DNA of 64,000 nucleotides from Adiantum capillus-veneris (Eukaryota > Streptophyta > Polypodiopsida > Polypodiales > Pteridaceae): NCBI GenBank assembly GCA_014529385.2, contig CM043944.1, forward strand, positions 70,633,895 through 70,697,894, given 5' to 3'. Made by a program: the position numbers and the translations under genes. A model generated the notes under the pieces. It was not told the DNA's origin. It saw only the letters and a list, made by a program, of their open reading frames with translations, and ran no database searches. Numbering within the stretch: position 1 is the stretch's first letter; every line of letters starts with the position of its first letter. This document shows, piece by piece, positions 34,501-46,594 of this stretch.

Positions 34501-35227
34501 GAGAAGGATGTCCCTGCCAGGATGCCCACTGATCCCCCCAAGTCACTGAAGTGGTCACTAGTGTAGAAGCGATCTATCCGCGATAGATTCACTCCTCCCA
34601 CTCTGCGGTCTGATCTAGAGAAGGCAAGACTGTCTGAGGACCTCACAAACCAAAGTGCTGCCATGTATCCGAGACCCTCAAGGTCATACACAACCTCTCC
34701 CAAGCTGCTAACTCGACTCCATGCACAGTAGCATGACTGCCTCCGATCCTGTCAGAAGGGTCCTCCAACATGTTGAAGTCCCCTCCTACACACCAATGGT
34801 CAACCTGTGGCAAAGACTCAACAATCTGTGACCAAAACTCTGCACGAGCACTCGCCACATTGGGCGCATAGATGTTCAGGAAGCCCACAAGGCCACCCTG
34901 AACCTGCAAAGTAATCCACTGAGCCCTGCCTGGCACAATAATCCCTCTGCCCACAATGGCCTGCTGCAATGAGTCCGCAATAGTCATACATACCCCACCT
35001 TGGATGCCTCCAGGTCCAAAAGCAGCTGACCAAAAGGAATCATAACGTCCACGCAAAATCTGACCACAGCGTCAGATGCGGCTCTCAGACAAATGGTGCT
35101 CCTGGAGCATAAGGAGATCAATCTCTCCTCCCACAAGGCAACGCTGAAGCTCCTGCCGCAATCGGCCCCACTGTCGCTGAAACTGGGGCCCACCTAATCC
35201 CTGCATGTTCCATGAGACGATCCTCAT
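34500..35227 (-). pseudogene. LINE ORF2 N-terminus: AP-like endonuclease (EEP)
   Basis: The ATG at 35,227 gives MRIVSWNMQGLGG, the start of an endonuclease/exonuclease/phosphatase fold. Then come LLMLQEHHLSES, GFLNIYAPN, CVGGDFNMLED, AAWERL, SRIDRFYTSD and SFSDHPPVIL. These carry the Asn, Glu, Asp-x-Asn, and Ser-Asp-His residues of the active site, which nicks target DNA for primed reverse transcription. A TGA follows SESRI (about 35,070), and a frameshift lies near 34,640-34,700. Confidence 0.88.
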
Positions 35228-37129
35228 GGGGAGCGAGAGAGAATAGATGCTGCAGCAGCAGCAAGACGGGCTATCTTCGAGGCAGGCTTGGATGGGGAGT
35301 AATCCACATCCGAGCGTCCTCTAGATAGGTGAGCCTGTAGTGTGTGCCTGGCCCAAGCCCAAGCAGAGCGAGCCGAGCGTAAAGCAACCTCCTCTGTCCA
35401 GGAGTCCTCATGTATGTATACATAGCAAGGCAAACACTGTGTATCAGCAAAAAAGTACACCACAATGTGCCTACATCCTGCTGAGTCTGGGGGTGTCACC
35501 GCAAACTTGGCCAGTGGCCACAAAGTCTGCAGCAAATCTGTAACTCCAAGTTCTCCCATGTGGTGAGAGAAGTCGAGAACCTGTGTATGCAACCATCCCA
35601 CCACTAAGTCGAGGGACCACTCTGTCTCGGTCCTACCGCAGAGAGGAAAGGAGAAACCGACTGCTGAGTCCAAGGCCTCTGTCCCCCTAGCGGCGAGGAA
35701 CAGAGCGTGGACCTTGAAGCAGGCTGCCTCGTGGTCTGCTGCGGAATCGCCGAGAAAGCGAGTGAATACGTAATCGAAGAAGTCCCAACGGCATCGGAGG
35801 TCAATGCTCGTCAGACCACGAGGGATAGCTGCAAGGGAAGATGTCTGAATCTACAAAGGGGGCCGCAAGAAGGGCTGACCCTCTCTCGCTAGGCGACTCG
35901 TGGCAAAAGCGCTGCCAAGAGATCTCCTAGCCGCCGGCGAGGGACCAGTCTCCTAAGTCGACTGTGGTACTGAAGCAGGAAGAGGGGGAGAAGGAGCTGG
36001 GGGGGGGCGGAGGAGAAGAGAAGCGGGGCAGGACGACAGAGACAGGGGGGCGAGGTGGGGAGTGGGCGGGAGCAAAGGGCGGGGGAGGGGATGAGGAGGA
36101 GGAAGGGAAATCTGAAGGTGGAGGGGCTGGCGAGGGTGAAACGGAAGAGAAGGTTGGCGTAGGAGGCTCCTCCTGCTCAAGAGGACCAAAGCGGTTCCCC
36201 GTGGGAACCCACTGCTGCTGAGTAGGCACCTGAGGGCCACTCTGAGTGCGAGGCTGTCGCTGTGGCCCCTGGCATCGACAGCCACGGGCCTACTGCCATC
36301 CCTCCTCCGTTGGAGCCCCAGGCTCGGAGGGTGGCTCAGAATCTGTGCGCTGTGTCGCTGGCTGAGGCTGCGGCCCAGCCTTGGCAGGTTGGGGCTGAGG
36401 CTGAGGTGCAGGTCGTGGTCTCCTCCGTGGACAGGCCTTCGCTAGGTGGCCCATCTATCTGCAAATGAAGCACTGGTTCGGGAGACCCGAGTACTCCACA
36501 CTCTGCCTAAACCAATCCCCACTCACCCGAGGCAAAAGGATGACCTTCGGGAGCGTGTGGGTATCTCTGACCAAGACTCGAACTGAAGGGATACCGGCCG
36601 CCTTGGCAGCTACTGATGCTGCCGTACGAGGTGTCTCCAAAACAGTCCCGATGGCGGAGCCAATCCTGGAGAGCAGTGGAAGGTACTCCCTCCGTAAACC
36701 CGGAAAGCAGACTGAGATGGGGATGCCTGCCTCCTCTACGAGCACATCCGATGTCGGGTCAAAACCGTGTCGCCACTGTCGAAAGTGGGCGTGTGATGCT
36801 CGGATAGCCAGTGGACTCATAGCTATGACCTTGGAGGCCATCTCGGAAGTCTCGAACTCGATCTGGTAGTACCCCCGTCTGAGGATCTGGACATCCAAAA
36901 TCTTGCCCACCTCTGCGAGAAGGCAGGCCTGGAGAAGGTCACGCAGCTCTCCTCTGTTGGGTCGGGTGCCGAGAATCTTGCAAATGACCGAGGTCGCCTG
37001 CAGACGCTCTACCTCATCGGCTAGGCTCGCTTGCTCTGTCGGTGAGAGAGCAAGTCGAATGGTGGGCTCAGCGGTGTCGGGCGAGGGGGCTTCGGAGGAG
37101 TCCCTCTGAGGTGGAGCATGAGCCTCCAT
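35224..37129 (-). pseudogene. LINE ORF1: DUF4283-like RNA-binding protein
   Basis: The ATG at 37,129 opens a 224-codon frame: a Pro-rich head, then VICKILGTRPNRGELRDLL and ILDVQILRRGYYQIEFET, HAHFRQWRHGFDP, GIPISVCFPGLRREYLPLL and IGSAIGTVLE. This is the DUF4283 layout. The knuckle CFICR-MGHLAKAC (36,420-36,470) is complete except that a TAG replaces the residue after R. A Pro/Ser-rich stretch (35,930-36,230) and a C-terminal part (35,224-35,673) follow with more stops. ORF1 proteins coat LINE RNA. The final TGA overlaps the ORF2 ATG (ATGA), suggesting termination-reinitiation. Confidence 0.8.
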
Positions 37130-37245
37130 TAGTGTCTGCTGCTCTGAAGGAGAAGGGCGGACGAGAAGGCCAACGCTTGAGAGCTCGGCAAGGAGAAACC
37201 AACTGAGAATCCACTGTCAGGCAATTCAAACGAGGCCTGAGGAGG

Positions 37246-37246
37246 A

Positions 37247-37290
<44 letters not shown>
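37246..37290. repeat. poly-G tract near LINE 5' end
   Basis: About 44 near-uninterrupted G residues in the LINE 5' region. On the minus strand this is poly-C and gives a false poly-Pro frame. It may be an assembly-sensitive site. Confidence 0.9.
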
Positions 37291-37291
<1 letters not shown>

Positions 37292-37659
37292 TGGGGATAA
37301 GGGGGGATAAGGGGTTGGAGCGGCGAGGCAGCGGGCAGCGAACAATAGGGGGGGGCAGCGGGCGGGGCTGCACTCTGGCTGGGCTGCGCGCAGGCTGGGT
37401 GTAAGCTCAGCAGCGCGCGAGGACAGACAGCACGCAGGCAGGGGCAGCGCGCAACAGGGGCAGCGCGAGGGCGAGGGCGAAGGGGGGGCTATGGCGCGGG
37501 GGAGCAGGAGCAGGCGGGGGGGGGAGGGGAACGCGCAGGAGCAGCAGCAAGCCCGCCAAGAAGAAATGCTAACCATGTAATCTTATTGAACGCATAACCA
37601 AAACTCTTCTGAATTAGCAATCTAGAAACCAAAACCTTGTACCATGCAACCTGCTACAA

Positions 37660-38055
37660 CAGATAACTTTTCAAATCTGCAACTTGCACTTTAGTAGCCC
37701 CCAGGATCAAACGGGAAACCAATCATTTGCCACTGTAAGCATTTCTTTAAAAAATTTGCACCATCCTCCAAGATCATAGGGAAAATACAAGAATTTCCAA
37801 TCAGTAGAGCATAAACATAAATTAATCCACAAATATTCATGAAAACTGCCTGGATCATATGACATATAAGTCAATTGCCCCGAACCATGCATATATCTCT
37901 CACCTCCTGATTCAAAAGCTAGCTCAAATTCCCCTACATCATAGGGTAACATCAAATCCCATAGAGCATCAGGTAGCACTAGATACCGCCATATCCCCTG
38001 TGCAACTAGCTCATCCAATTGTCGTTCATCAATCACAAGTAAAATCACTGATAGT
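37660..38055 (-). pseudogene. Element E acidic ORF, 3' half (split by copia C)
   Basis: Reads ILLVIDERQLDELVAQGIW, LVLPDALWDLMLPYDVGEF, GSGQLTYMSYDPGSFHEYL and LYFPYDLGGWCKFF, ending at TGA, or in the next frame at FPFDPGGY-TAA. It joins in frame to 55,449-55,890 when copia C and one target copy are removed. A loose repeated motif, aromatic-Asp-x-Gly (YDVGEF, YDPGSF, YDLGGW, FDPGGY), recurs every 20-35 residues. I do not recognise the family. Confidence 0.5.
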
Positions 38056-38274
38056 TGATGAGCGAGCGGCGGTGTGTGCAAATGATAGAGTATGCGAAGA
38101 TGTGCAAGTCTTGAGGCTTGAAGCAGAGGCACTGTGCTGCAGAAGGGAAACGCTAGCAGAACGAAGAGGGAGAGAGAGAGAGCTCACATTTTTGGGGAAA
38201 ACTCAACAAGTGAGTTTTGGGTTTTCCCACTTTTATTATAAGTGACCTTTAAAAAATGTGTCTTTAACCCAACA
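38056..38274 (-). repeat. Copia C 3' LTR
   Basis: 219 bp. Contains CCACTTTTATTATAAGTGAC, shared with the 5' LTR. A purine tract (AAGTGGGAGG on the minus strand) borders it inside. Confidence 0.9.
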
Positions 38275-38299
38275 ACCTCCCACTTAAAGGCATAAATGA

Positions 38300-38877
38300 C
38301 GCCTTTTAGTTAACCAACTCCCACCAATTGTATGCAATGCTCATGCTGAGCCTTAGCAAGACTCTTGGTGAGAACATCTACAGGGTTATCCTGTGTATGG
38401 ATCTTAGTCAAGCTGACTAGACCATCCTCCAATACCTGTCGTATGAAGTGGTACCGCACATCTATGTGTTTGGTACACGCATGAAACATGGCATTTTTGG
38501 CTAAATAGACAGCACTCTGGCTATCACAACCCAACACGGGTGTATGAGCAGGCATGCCAAGTTCTTTTGCAAGTCTGCCCAACCAAATGGCCTCTTTTGA
38601 AGCCTCTGTGGCAAGAGACTGCACCACCAACAATGGCAAATACATATCCACTGGTAGATTTCCTGGTATCCATGTCACCTGCCATGTCTGCATCACAATA
38701 TCCTTGCAACTTTAAGTCACTTTTGCCATATCAGATACACTTTTATTGTGTACCTTTCAAATATCTCAGAATGCATTTGACAGCTTCCCCATGCGCTTTT
38801 CCAGGATTCGACGTGTATCGACTAACAACTCCCACAGCATGAGCAATGTCGGGACGAGTGGCAACCATAGCATACAT
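38300..38877 (-). pseudogene. Copia C RNase H and end of RT
   Basis: Continues from 44,414 across element B: AMVATRPDIAHAVGVVSRYT, NPGKAHGEAVKCILRYLKGT, then the RNase H blocks YCDADMAGDMDTRKSTSGYV, ASKEAIWLGRLAKELGM, LGCDSQSAVYLAKNAMFHA and HIDVRYHFIRQVLEDG. It ends at 38,310. RNase H degrades RNA in the RNA-DNA hybrid. There are frameshifts before and after the YCDAD block. Confidence 0.9.
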
Positions 38878-39069
38878 TGTTAGGGTATAAAGCCCAATGT
38901 GGTCGCCCAGGTAAGTGGGCGGGCCGCCAGGTATGTACACATATTCTTTTGTAAAAACCTAATAAGAACTCACTATGCTCTACACATTACAGTAGAGCGA
39001 GTTCACCGTATCGTCGTGCTCTTCTTCTCGCACTCTCTCTCGCGTCGCACTTCCGCTCGTACTCCTTCA
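38878..39069 (+). repeat. Copia B 5' LTR
   Basis: TGTTAGGGTATAAAGCCCAA start, with TATAAAG as a possible TATA box. Ends TACTCCTTCA. Confidence 0.95.
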
Positions 39070-40152
39070 ACTGGTATCAGAGCTCAGATCGAGGCTCGGG
39101 GCAGCATTTGTAGGTAGCCAGAGTCACCTGCTCAGATTGGAGTGAGATTCGACAAGCGAAGACACGGCCCCAATTCCTGTGGATGAGCTCGAAGGGCTCG
39201 GTGTTCTCAGAATTTCATTCTGAGGTCATCTCGTACACCGTTCGGCTTCGACAAAGATCTGCGCAAGCCATTTTCGACTACGTGGTCTTGGCGGGTGGAG
39301 ATCCGACTTTGCAAATTTGGGGTTTCGGCCTACGATTGCAAGTGCTGAGGATATTTGCACTTCCAAAGTGCTGATTTGTGGCTATCTACACAACGAAGGA
39401 CGGCTTACAGTTCTTGGAGGCGTGTAACATACGACACGGGCGCACCTACACACAGACTGTAGGCGACATCCACCAGTTCATCAAGTAGCTTGTGTTTGCG
39501 TGACTCACAGCCAGCAAACCCTCAACAGACATACATCATCTCTGACAATACATCCCATGTGGAAGGACCTGCAATGTCAGGATGAAATTTGGAATATCAA
39601 GCAACAAACAACCGCCGCAGCGGTTACAGCATAGAGTGGGAAATTTGTGGATGTATGACTTTGTGGGAATTCTATGTACTGTCAGATTTACTGCAGCCTT
39701 TGTTGAGGGTCGAGTGAGGTTTTATTGAGCTGGGGGATTCTCGAATGTTGAGATCCTTTCGGTGATACAAGTCTTGGAGCGATCCCTCGAGCACCCTTAG
39801 ATAGGCAGCTAGGATGTATTGACTGTGAGTTAGACAGTTGGGATTGCATCTTTGCTTTACTGCCGTTGAGGCATTGTCGCAGTCTATGCTTACAGGACAG
39901 TGACAGAACAGTGAAAGACAGTACAGGTGCAGGACAGGTTTACCCACAGCTTACAGTGTTAGAGAGAGAGTGGTTTTTTGAGTTGTTTTTTGGTTTGTTT
40001 TTAGTACACCAGAGTCATTTTACAAAGGAGACTCTGCAGAATCTGAAGCTTTCTTGGTTCATTTGACAGGTTGATATTGGTTCAGAGGACAGTTTACAGG
40101 GGAAACTTTGCCGAATTTTTCCCAGGAAAATAAACTATTGTGAAGCGTAGTT
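39070..40152 (+). other. Copia B primer site and leader
   Basis: The primer site (39,072-39,083) is complementary to the 3' end of initiator-Met tRNA. About 1.07 kb of noncoding leader follows before the gag ATG. No conserved frame is seen. Confidence 0.8.
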
Positions 40153-43100
40153 ATGGCTGGATCACAAGACACTGCTCTTTACAATATCAAGAAGCTGGAT
40201 GGAACTAATTTCCCATTGTGGAAGAAGCAGATTTGGCACGTGTTGGTACAAAAGAAGCAGATAAAACCTATAAAGCTCAAGGGGATAAAACCAGAAGATA
40301 TGGACGAAGATGAATGGAGCGAAATGGATGAATTGGCACTTTCTACCATTATGCTGACTTTGGCAGAAAGCGTTTACTTCAATGTAGCAGACGAGATGTC
40401 GGCTTATCAAGCATGGACAAAGCAGAGTGATCTTTATGAGAAGCAGAGTGCAGCTTCACAGGTATACTGGCTTAAGAAGCTTGTTGACTTGAAGATGAAA
40501 GAAGGGACCCCTATGTCCAATCGTCTGAATGAATTCAACACCATCTACAGTCAGTTGTCAGCTCAAGGTGTCAAGTTTGATGAACTTGTTAGAGCTATGT
40601 TCCTGTTGATCACATTGCCGGAAAGTTGGGACATTTTTCGCACAGCTTTGAGTAATTGTGCACCTCCAGATGGTTTGACCATAGCAGGTGTAGAAGGCAG
40701 TCTGCTTACTGAAGAAACCAACAGAAAGACAATGGACAAAGGCAAAGGAACAGCCTTAGTTGTCAAGGGAAGGACCAAAGAAAAGTACAAAGGTGGAAAG
40801 AGGAATCAGTCTCGTAGCAAGTCCCGCAGTGCTAAAGGCAAGAGTGACATAGAATGCTACCATTGTGGCAAGAAGGGTCACATGAAAAGAGACTGCAGAG
40901 AATGGAAAGCAGAAAAAGGCAAAGAGAAAGCTGAAGACCATGGTGAGAAGAACAAGTCCTCAGTGAAGATTCAAGAAATAAATGTGACAAACACTGTTGC
41001 AGAGGATGACAGTCTAGTGTCAAGAGATATCTACTTCTTGAAAAATACAATGGACTCAGCTCTTCTTACAGCATCTGATGGAAATGCACTGAGTGACTGG
41101 ATTATAGACTCAGGGGCATCACTTCATGTGTCTCCAAACAAGGAGTGGTTTACCTCTTATGTGACCACTAAAGATCATGTTCGGCTAGGCAATGGGCAGA
41201 CATGTGAGATCTTAGGTGTTGGAGATGTTCAATTGAAGTTTCAGAATGGCTCTTCTTTCACGCTAAAGAATGTGAGACATGTTCCCGCAATTACAAAGAG
41301 CTTGATCAACACAGGTTTACTTGATGATGCTGGCTACGTCACCACTTTTGGACAGAACATGTGGAAGATATCCAAGGGTTCTATGACAGTAGCACATGGA
41401 GTAAAGTCTGGAGGACTTTACATGATTTATGTATCAAATGTCTCTAAAAATGTAATCAATGTAACCGAGCAGCCGAACGTTTCTTTGTGGCATAGCCGGT
41501 TAGGACATATGTCCAAGAAGGGAATGGAAATCTTGTCTCGTTCTGGTTATTTTCCTGGCTTGTCATTTAATGATTTTGAATTCTGTGAACATTGTCTGTA
41601 TGGTAAGCAAACACAGCAGCCACATAAGCATAGAAGCAGTAGAAGAGATACACAGTTGGCACTTGTTCATAGTGATTTGTGTGGACCTATGCCTAACCTA
41701 TCTCTAGGGGGAGCTTCTTACTTTATGACATTTATAGATGATTACTCGAGGAAAGTATGGGTTTACTTTCTCAAGCACAAGCATGAAGCGTTTAATGTTT
41801 TCAAAATATTTGTGACACTTGTGGAGAATCAGAGTGGCAAGAAGCTTAAATGCTTACGCACTGACAATGGTGGAGAGTATGTTTCAAAGGCCTTTCAGGA
41901 CTTTTATGAGTCAAAAGGTATAAAACGTGAACTTACTGCTCCTTACAATCCTCCTCAAAATGGTGTTGCTGAGAGGATGAATAGGACCATACAAGAGAAG
42001 GTCAGAAGTATGTTGTCTAATGCACAACTGCCGAATGGGTTTTGGGCTGAAGTTGTATCAACAGCTGTTCATCTTATAAACAGATCTCCTAGCAAGGTTT
42101 TGCAGAAGGATTCAGTGCCAGAGAGGGTATGGTCAGGCAAAATGCCCTCATACAAGCATCTCAGAGTCTTTGGTTGCGAGGCATATACTCACGTTCCAAA
42201 GGAATTTAGGAACAAACTTGAGCCAAAGAGTAGAAAGTGCATCTTTCTAGGCTATGGTAATTCTGGTGAGATGGGATACAGACTTTGGGATCCCGAATCC
42301 AGAAAGGTTATCCGCAGCAATGATGTTCACTTTAATGAAGCCAAATATCATTCTAAACCAGAGAGGGTTGAGGAGATTAGAAGAGTTGTTTTCCAAGAAG
42401 ATGGACCTGCACGTGCAAGACAAAATGTCAGGGCTCAAGAGGAGCAAGGACAGGATAGAGTGGAACCACAGGTTGAGGCTGAGCTTGAGCCACCTATTGT
42501 GCGTAGATCTGGACGTATCACGCGACCTCCTTATAGGTTTGTTCCATCTATGAACTATTTCATGTTGACTGATTGCAATGAGCCTTCATGTTACAAGGAA
42601 GCAGTGTAAATGAAGGACTCCGGGAATTGGCAATTGGCCATGCAGTCAGAGATGATAGCTCTGCATAAAAACCAGACATGGAAGCTAGTTAAATTACCAC
42701 AGGGCAAAAAGGCTCTACCTTGTAAATGGGTTTACAGGTATAAGATCACCGCTCATGATAGTCAACCAAAGTACAAAGCAAGGCTTGTTGCCAAGGGCTT
42801 TAAGCAAGAACAAGGCATTGACTTTGATGAAGTCTTCTCTCCGGTGGTCAAGATGACTACATTGAGATGCTTTCTTGCATTGGTTGCCATATTAGATTTG
42901 GTGTTGCACCAAATGGATGTCAAGACAACGTTCTTGCATGGTGATTTAGATGTGGAATTTACATGCAGCAGCCAGAAGGGTTTGTTGAGAAAGGCAAGGA
43001 AGATTTGGTATGCCAGTTGTTAAAGAGTCTTTATGGCTTAAAACAATCACCGAGGGCATGGTACCATAAGTTCCACAAGTTTATGCTTTCTCAAGGCTAC

Positions 43101-44132
43101 AAACGTAGTGAGTTCGATCACTGTCTATATACAAAGAAGGCTAAGGATGGCAGTTGGCTGATTCTTATTTTGTATGTGGATGACATGTTGATTGCTGGTA
43201 AGAACTTGGAAGAAATTTCAGCTTTGAAGTCAAAGATGGAAAAATCATTTGACATGAAAGACATGGGTGAGGCAAGTCATATACTTGGTATGCGCATTGA
43301 GAGAGACAGATCAAAGAAGTTGATTTGGTTATCTCAAACAGAGTATATTGACAAGGTTTTGCAACGTTTCAATATGGAGAAGGGAAAGGCATTGAGTGTT
43401 CTATTGCCACCATATGTGAAACTTAGCAAACAAGATTGTCCTGTGTCTGAGGAAGAACAGGCTGAAATGGATAAGATTCCATATGCGTCTGCAGTGGGTA
43501 GTTCGATGTATGCAATGATTGCTACTCGCCCAGACATTGCATTTGCAGTGGGAGTAGTAAGTCGATACATGTCAAACCCAGGCAAGAAACATTGGGAGGC
43601 AGTGAAAGGAATATTGAGATACCTGAAAGCTACAAAGAGTATGCGTATATGCTATGGGAGTCAGGAGCTAAGTGTAAAGGGTTTTACAGACTCAGATTAT
43701 GCAGGTGACTTAGACAACCGAAGGTCTACGTCAGGGTATGTCTTTACATTGGCTGGTGGAGCAGTATCATGGCGTTCTAGATTACAAGATTGTGTTACTC
43801 AGTCTACTATAGAGGCTGAATATGTTGCAGAATCAGAGGCATGCAAAGAATCAATTTGGCTTAATCGACTAGTAACAGATTTGGGAATCAAAGAAGAGAT
43901 GCCTGTGTTATATTGTGATAGTCAAAGTGCTATACAATTGGCTCGCAATCCAGTTTATCACTCAAAGACAAAGCATGTGGATGTGAAGTATCATTTCATC
44001 AGGGAAATGCTCGAGGATAAGAAACTTCAGCTTGTCAAAGTTCACACCACAGAAAATCCTGCTGATCTACTTACAAAAGGACTTCCCTCAAAGAGCTTTG
44101 CGCATTTTCGCAAGCAGTTAGGTGTAGGGTAG
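40153..44132 (+). pseudogene. Copia B gag-pol polyprotein, two lesions
   Basis: The ATG at 40,153 opens 818 codons: copia Gag (residues 1-230), CCHC knuckle CYHCGKKGHMKRDC (about 235), protease WIIDSGASLHVSP (about 315), GAG-preintegrase HSRLGHMSKKG (about 446), and integrase with HSDLCGPM, TDNGGEYVS and NGVAERMNRT. A TAA at 42,607-42,609 replaces a Gln codon of sibling A. The same frame continues through the RT start (KWVYRYK, VKTTFLHGDLD) to a one-base loss near 42,957. Pol then resumes in the next frame from 42,963 to the stop at 44,132, with YVDDML and RNase H blocks DSDYAGD, AEYVAESEACK and CDSQSAIQLA. All catalytic residues I can check are present. Confidence 0.95.
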
Positions 44133-44221
44133 TACATCACTTCTCTACATCTCTTGTATATTAGCTTGTATAGTAGCTTCTCTCACACTTAAAGTACCAC
44201 ATTGGACTTTAAGTGGGAGGT

Positions 44222-44413
44222 TGTTGGGGTATAAAGCCCAATGTGGTCGCCCAGGTAAGTGGGCGGGCCACCAGGTATGTACACATATTCTTTTGTAAAA
44301 ACTTAATGAGAACTCACTATGCTCTACACATTACAGTAGAGCGAGTTCACCATATCGTCGTGCTCTTCTTCTCGCACTCTCTCTCGCGTCGCACTTCCGC
44401 TCGTACTCCTTCA
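44222..44413 (+). repeat. Copia B 3' LTR
   Basis: 192 bp partner of the 5' LTR, preceded directly by the purine-rich primer tract. Confidence 0.95.
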
Positions 44414-46072
44414 TACATAAGAGAACCACAAGCTGATGCATAAGGGATTCCCTTCATTGCTTTCAATGCCACCTCATCCTTTGGGCAATCTGCTTTGCTA
44501 AGCTTAGTGTATGGAGGTAAAGGTACTCCAAGAGGCTTAGCATCAGCCATATTAAACATGTCAAGTACTTTTGCAATGTACCTTTCTCTCACCTTTCTTG
44601 GGATAGAAACAACAATTTCAGCTTTCTATCTCTTTTAATACGCATGCCCAAAATATGCTATGCATCACCCAAATCCTTCATAGCAAATGTTGAATTTAGC
44701 TTACGTTTCAGAGCATCAAGACTAGTCTTATGTTTCCCGGCAAGCAGCATGTCATCAACATAGAGAACGAGTATGATGGGACTACCATCTTCATTCCTTT
44801 TCGTATACAAACAATGATCTGCATGGTTGCGTTTAAAGCCTTGAGACAGCATAAAAGTGTCAAACTTCTTATACCACTGCCGTGATGACTGTCTCAAACC
44901 ATACAGAGCCCTTTTCAATTTGCATACAAGTTCCTCACGTGTAGGAACTACAAAACCTTCAGGTTGTTTCATGTATATGTCCTCTTCAATGTCACCGTGC
45001 AAAAACGCTGTCTTTACATCCATTTGATTCAATTCCAAATCAAGTACCACAACGAGAGCAAAAAGGACATGTAAAGTTGTAAGCTTTACAACGGGAGAAA
45101 AGATTTCTTGAAAATCAATTCCTTATTTCTGTGCATATCCTTTTGCAACCAATTTTGCCTTGTACTTGGGTTTTTCATCCACAATATTAATCTTGTATAC
45201 CCATTTGTTAGGAAGAGCCTTTCTCCCTTTAGGCAATGGCACAAAATCCAAAGTATCATTTGCATACAAGGATTTCATTTCCTCTTGCATTGCAAGCTCC
45301 CACTTACTGCTCGACTCACATGTCTTTGCCTCTTTATACGTAAGAGGCTCTCCCTCATCTGTCAACATAATGTAATGCAAAGAGGGATCATATCTACTCA
45401 CAGTCCGTCTTGGACGAGTAGACCGCCTCACCCAATGATCCACATTATCCGGTAATGGGTCTACATCACGTGGCATAATAAAATCATCAACAATGGGCTG
45501 TTGTACATCATTTTCAGCACTATTTTCAGCATTGTTTTGTGGCTGCAAATGCCCTTCAGGAGCCTCAATTTGCTGTCCAACATCATCTGGCTCAAACACC
45601 ACTGGATCATCTACATTTTCATCCATATGTGGTGCATCTTGAGGGTCAAAAGCAGGCCTAACAGGTGGCTGGTCATGCTGAAATTTGACCCTTTCATGGT
45701 CATGCTTTGAGGCACAATTGTTTTAAAGCAGCCTTGCCTCATTAAAAACAACATCCTGGCTGCGTACAACCCTTTTGAGCTGAGGTAACCAAATCCTGTA
45801 AGCCATTTCGCCTTCTTCACCATATCCCATGAAAAGGCCTTTAATGGATTCGGCATCTAGTTTACTCCTCAACTCAGGTCTGACATGCACAAAAGCCTCG
45901 CAACCAAAAATGCGTAAGTGATCATATGAAGCAGGCTTGCCAGACCAAACCTCTTCAAGGATGTCACCTTTCAAAGACATGTGAGGGGATCTATTGCATA
46001 TATGCACTGCAGTTTTCAAAGCTTCTCCCCAAAATCCATGATAGAGATTAGCTGTGGATAGCATGCATCTCA
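44414..46072 (-). pseudogene. Copia C integrase end and RT
   Basis: Continues from 52,529 across element D: CMLSTANLYHGFWGEALKTA, VHICNRSPHMS, YDHLRIFGCEAFVHV, LFMGYGEEGEMAYRIW. Then come an acidic linker (45,480-45,626), ALPNKWVYKINIV, KYKAKLVAKGYAQK, QMDVKTAFLHGDIEEDIYMK, YGLRQSSRQWYKKFD and the catalytic LYVDDMLLAGK (about 44,755). It ends at KGIPYASACGSLMY, where B is inserted. In-frame stops follow NEARLL, AYAQK and DLGDA. Confidence 0.92.
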
Positions 46073-46594
46073 TGTAACAGACTTGGACACTCCAAGTCAA
46101 GAATCAATCACGACAGCACCGAATAACCACTTCAAAACAATTCACAGACCACAATAGATTTGCACTGGCCCAGCGGAGTTCCGTGCCTAGAGATATTGGC
46201 CCCAAAGACTGGCGCCCCTTTCGGTATTTCTTTTTATATTAATCGGATCAAAGTACAAGAGAGTGGCTAGGGTTCACTCTCAGACTCTGCGTCCAGATGC
46301 TCTGAGAAGTGAGACCCTCACCACTTATTTAAAGGTTACAAGCCCAAAAGCAGAGCCCCAAAAGCTTTCCAATTAAAAGCATAAGAGCTCAAAAGCTCTT
46401 CTCTTTTTTTTATTAAAAAAAAGCATTCTCTTCCTTTCTCTTGCTAGAGTAAAAGGCAAGATTCACGTCGCTCATCATTAAAATAAAATTAAAGAAATTA
46501 GGGTTTGTGCTAGAAATTAGGGTTTGCAGGTTTTTTTAGGGTTTCTAGCAGAAATTAGGGTTTCTGTTGTCTGCCACGTCATCACTTTGTGACA
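46073..46594 (-). repeat. Element D 3' LTR
   Basis: 522 bp. It includes several TTAGGGTTT phrases near its right end (46,497-46,560), like plant telomere motifs. Confidence 0.92.

Larger units (their letters stand above)
30737..37567 (-). mobile_element. full-length LINE (non-LTR retrotransposon)
   Basis: About 6.8 kb on the minus strand. The 3' end is a poly-A (poly-T at 30,737-30,746). A 17-bp target duplication with one mismatch flanks it (30,722-30,738; 37,568-37,584). It has two ORFs: ORF1 (37,129-35,224; DUF4283-like with knuckle) and ORF2 (35,227 to about 30,815; endonuclease, RT, C-terminal zinc region). The 5' end is GC-rich with a run of about 40 G. It is inserted into element E. 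Several stops and shifts show it is inactive, though its length is complete. Confidence 0.92.
38878..44413 (+). mobile_element. Copia element B (Ty1/copia), young and nearly intact
   Basis: LTRs at 38,878-39,069 and 44,222-44,413 (192 bp each) have TG/CA ends and differ at about five sites. The TACAT target duplication is exact (38,873-38,877; 44,414-44,418). The primer site TGGTATCAGAGC is at 39,072-39,083 and the purine tract AAGTGGGAGG at 44,211-44,220. It is the only plus-strand autonomous-type element in the window. It interrupts the RT of copia C between the GSLMY and AMVATRPD blocks. It is a sibling of copia A. Confidence 0.97.
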
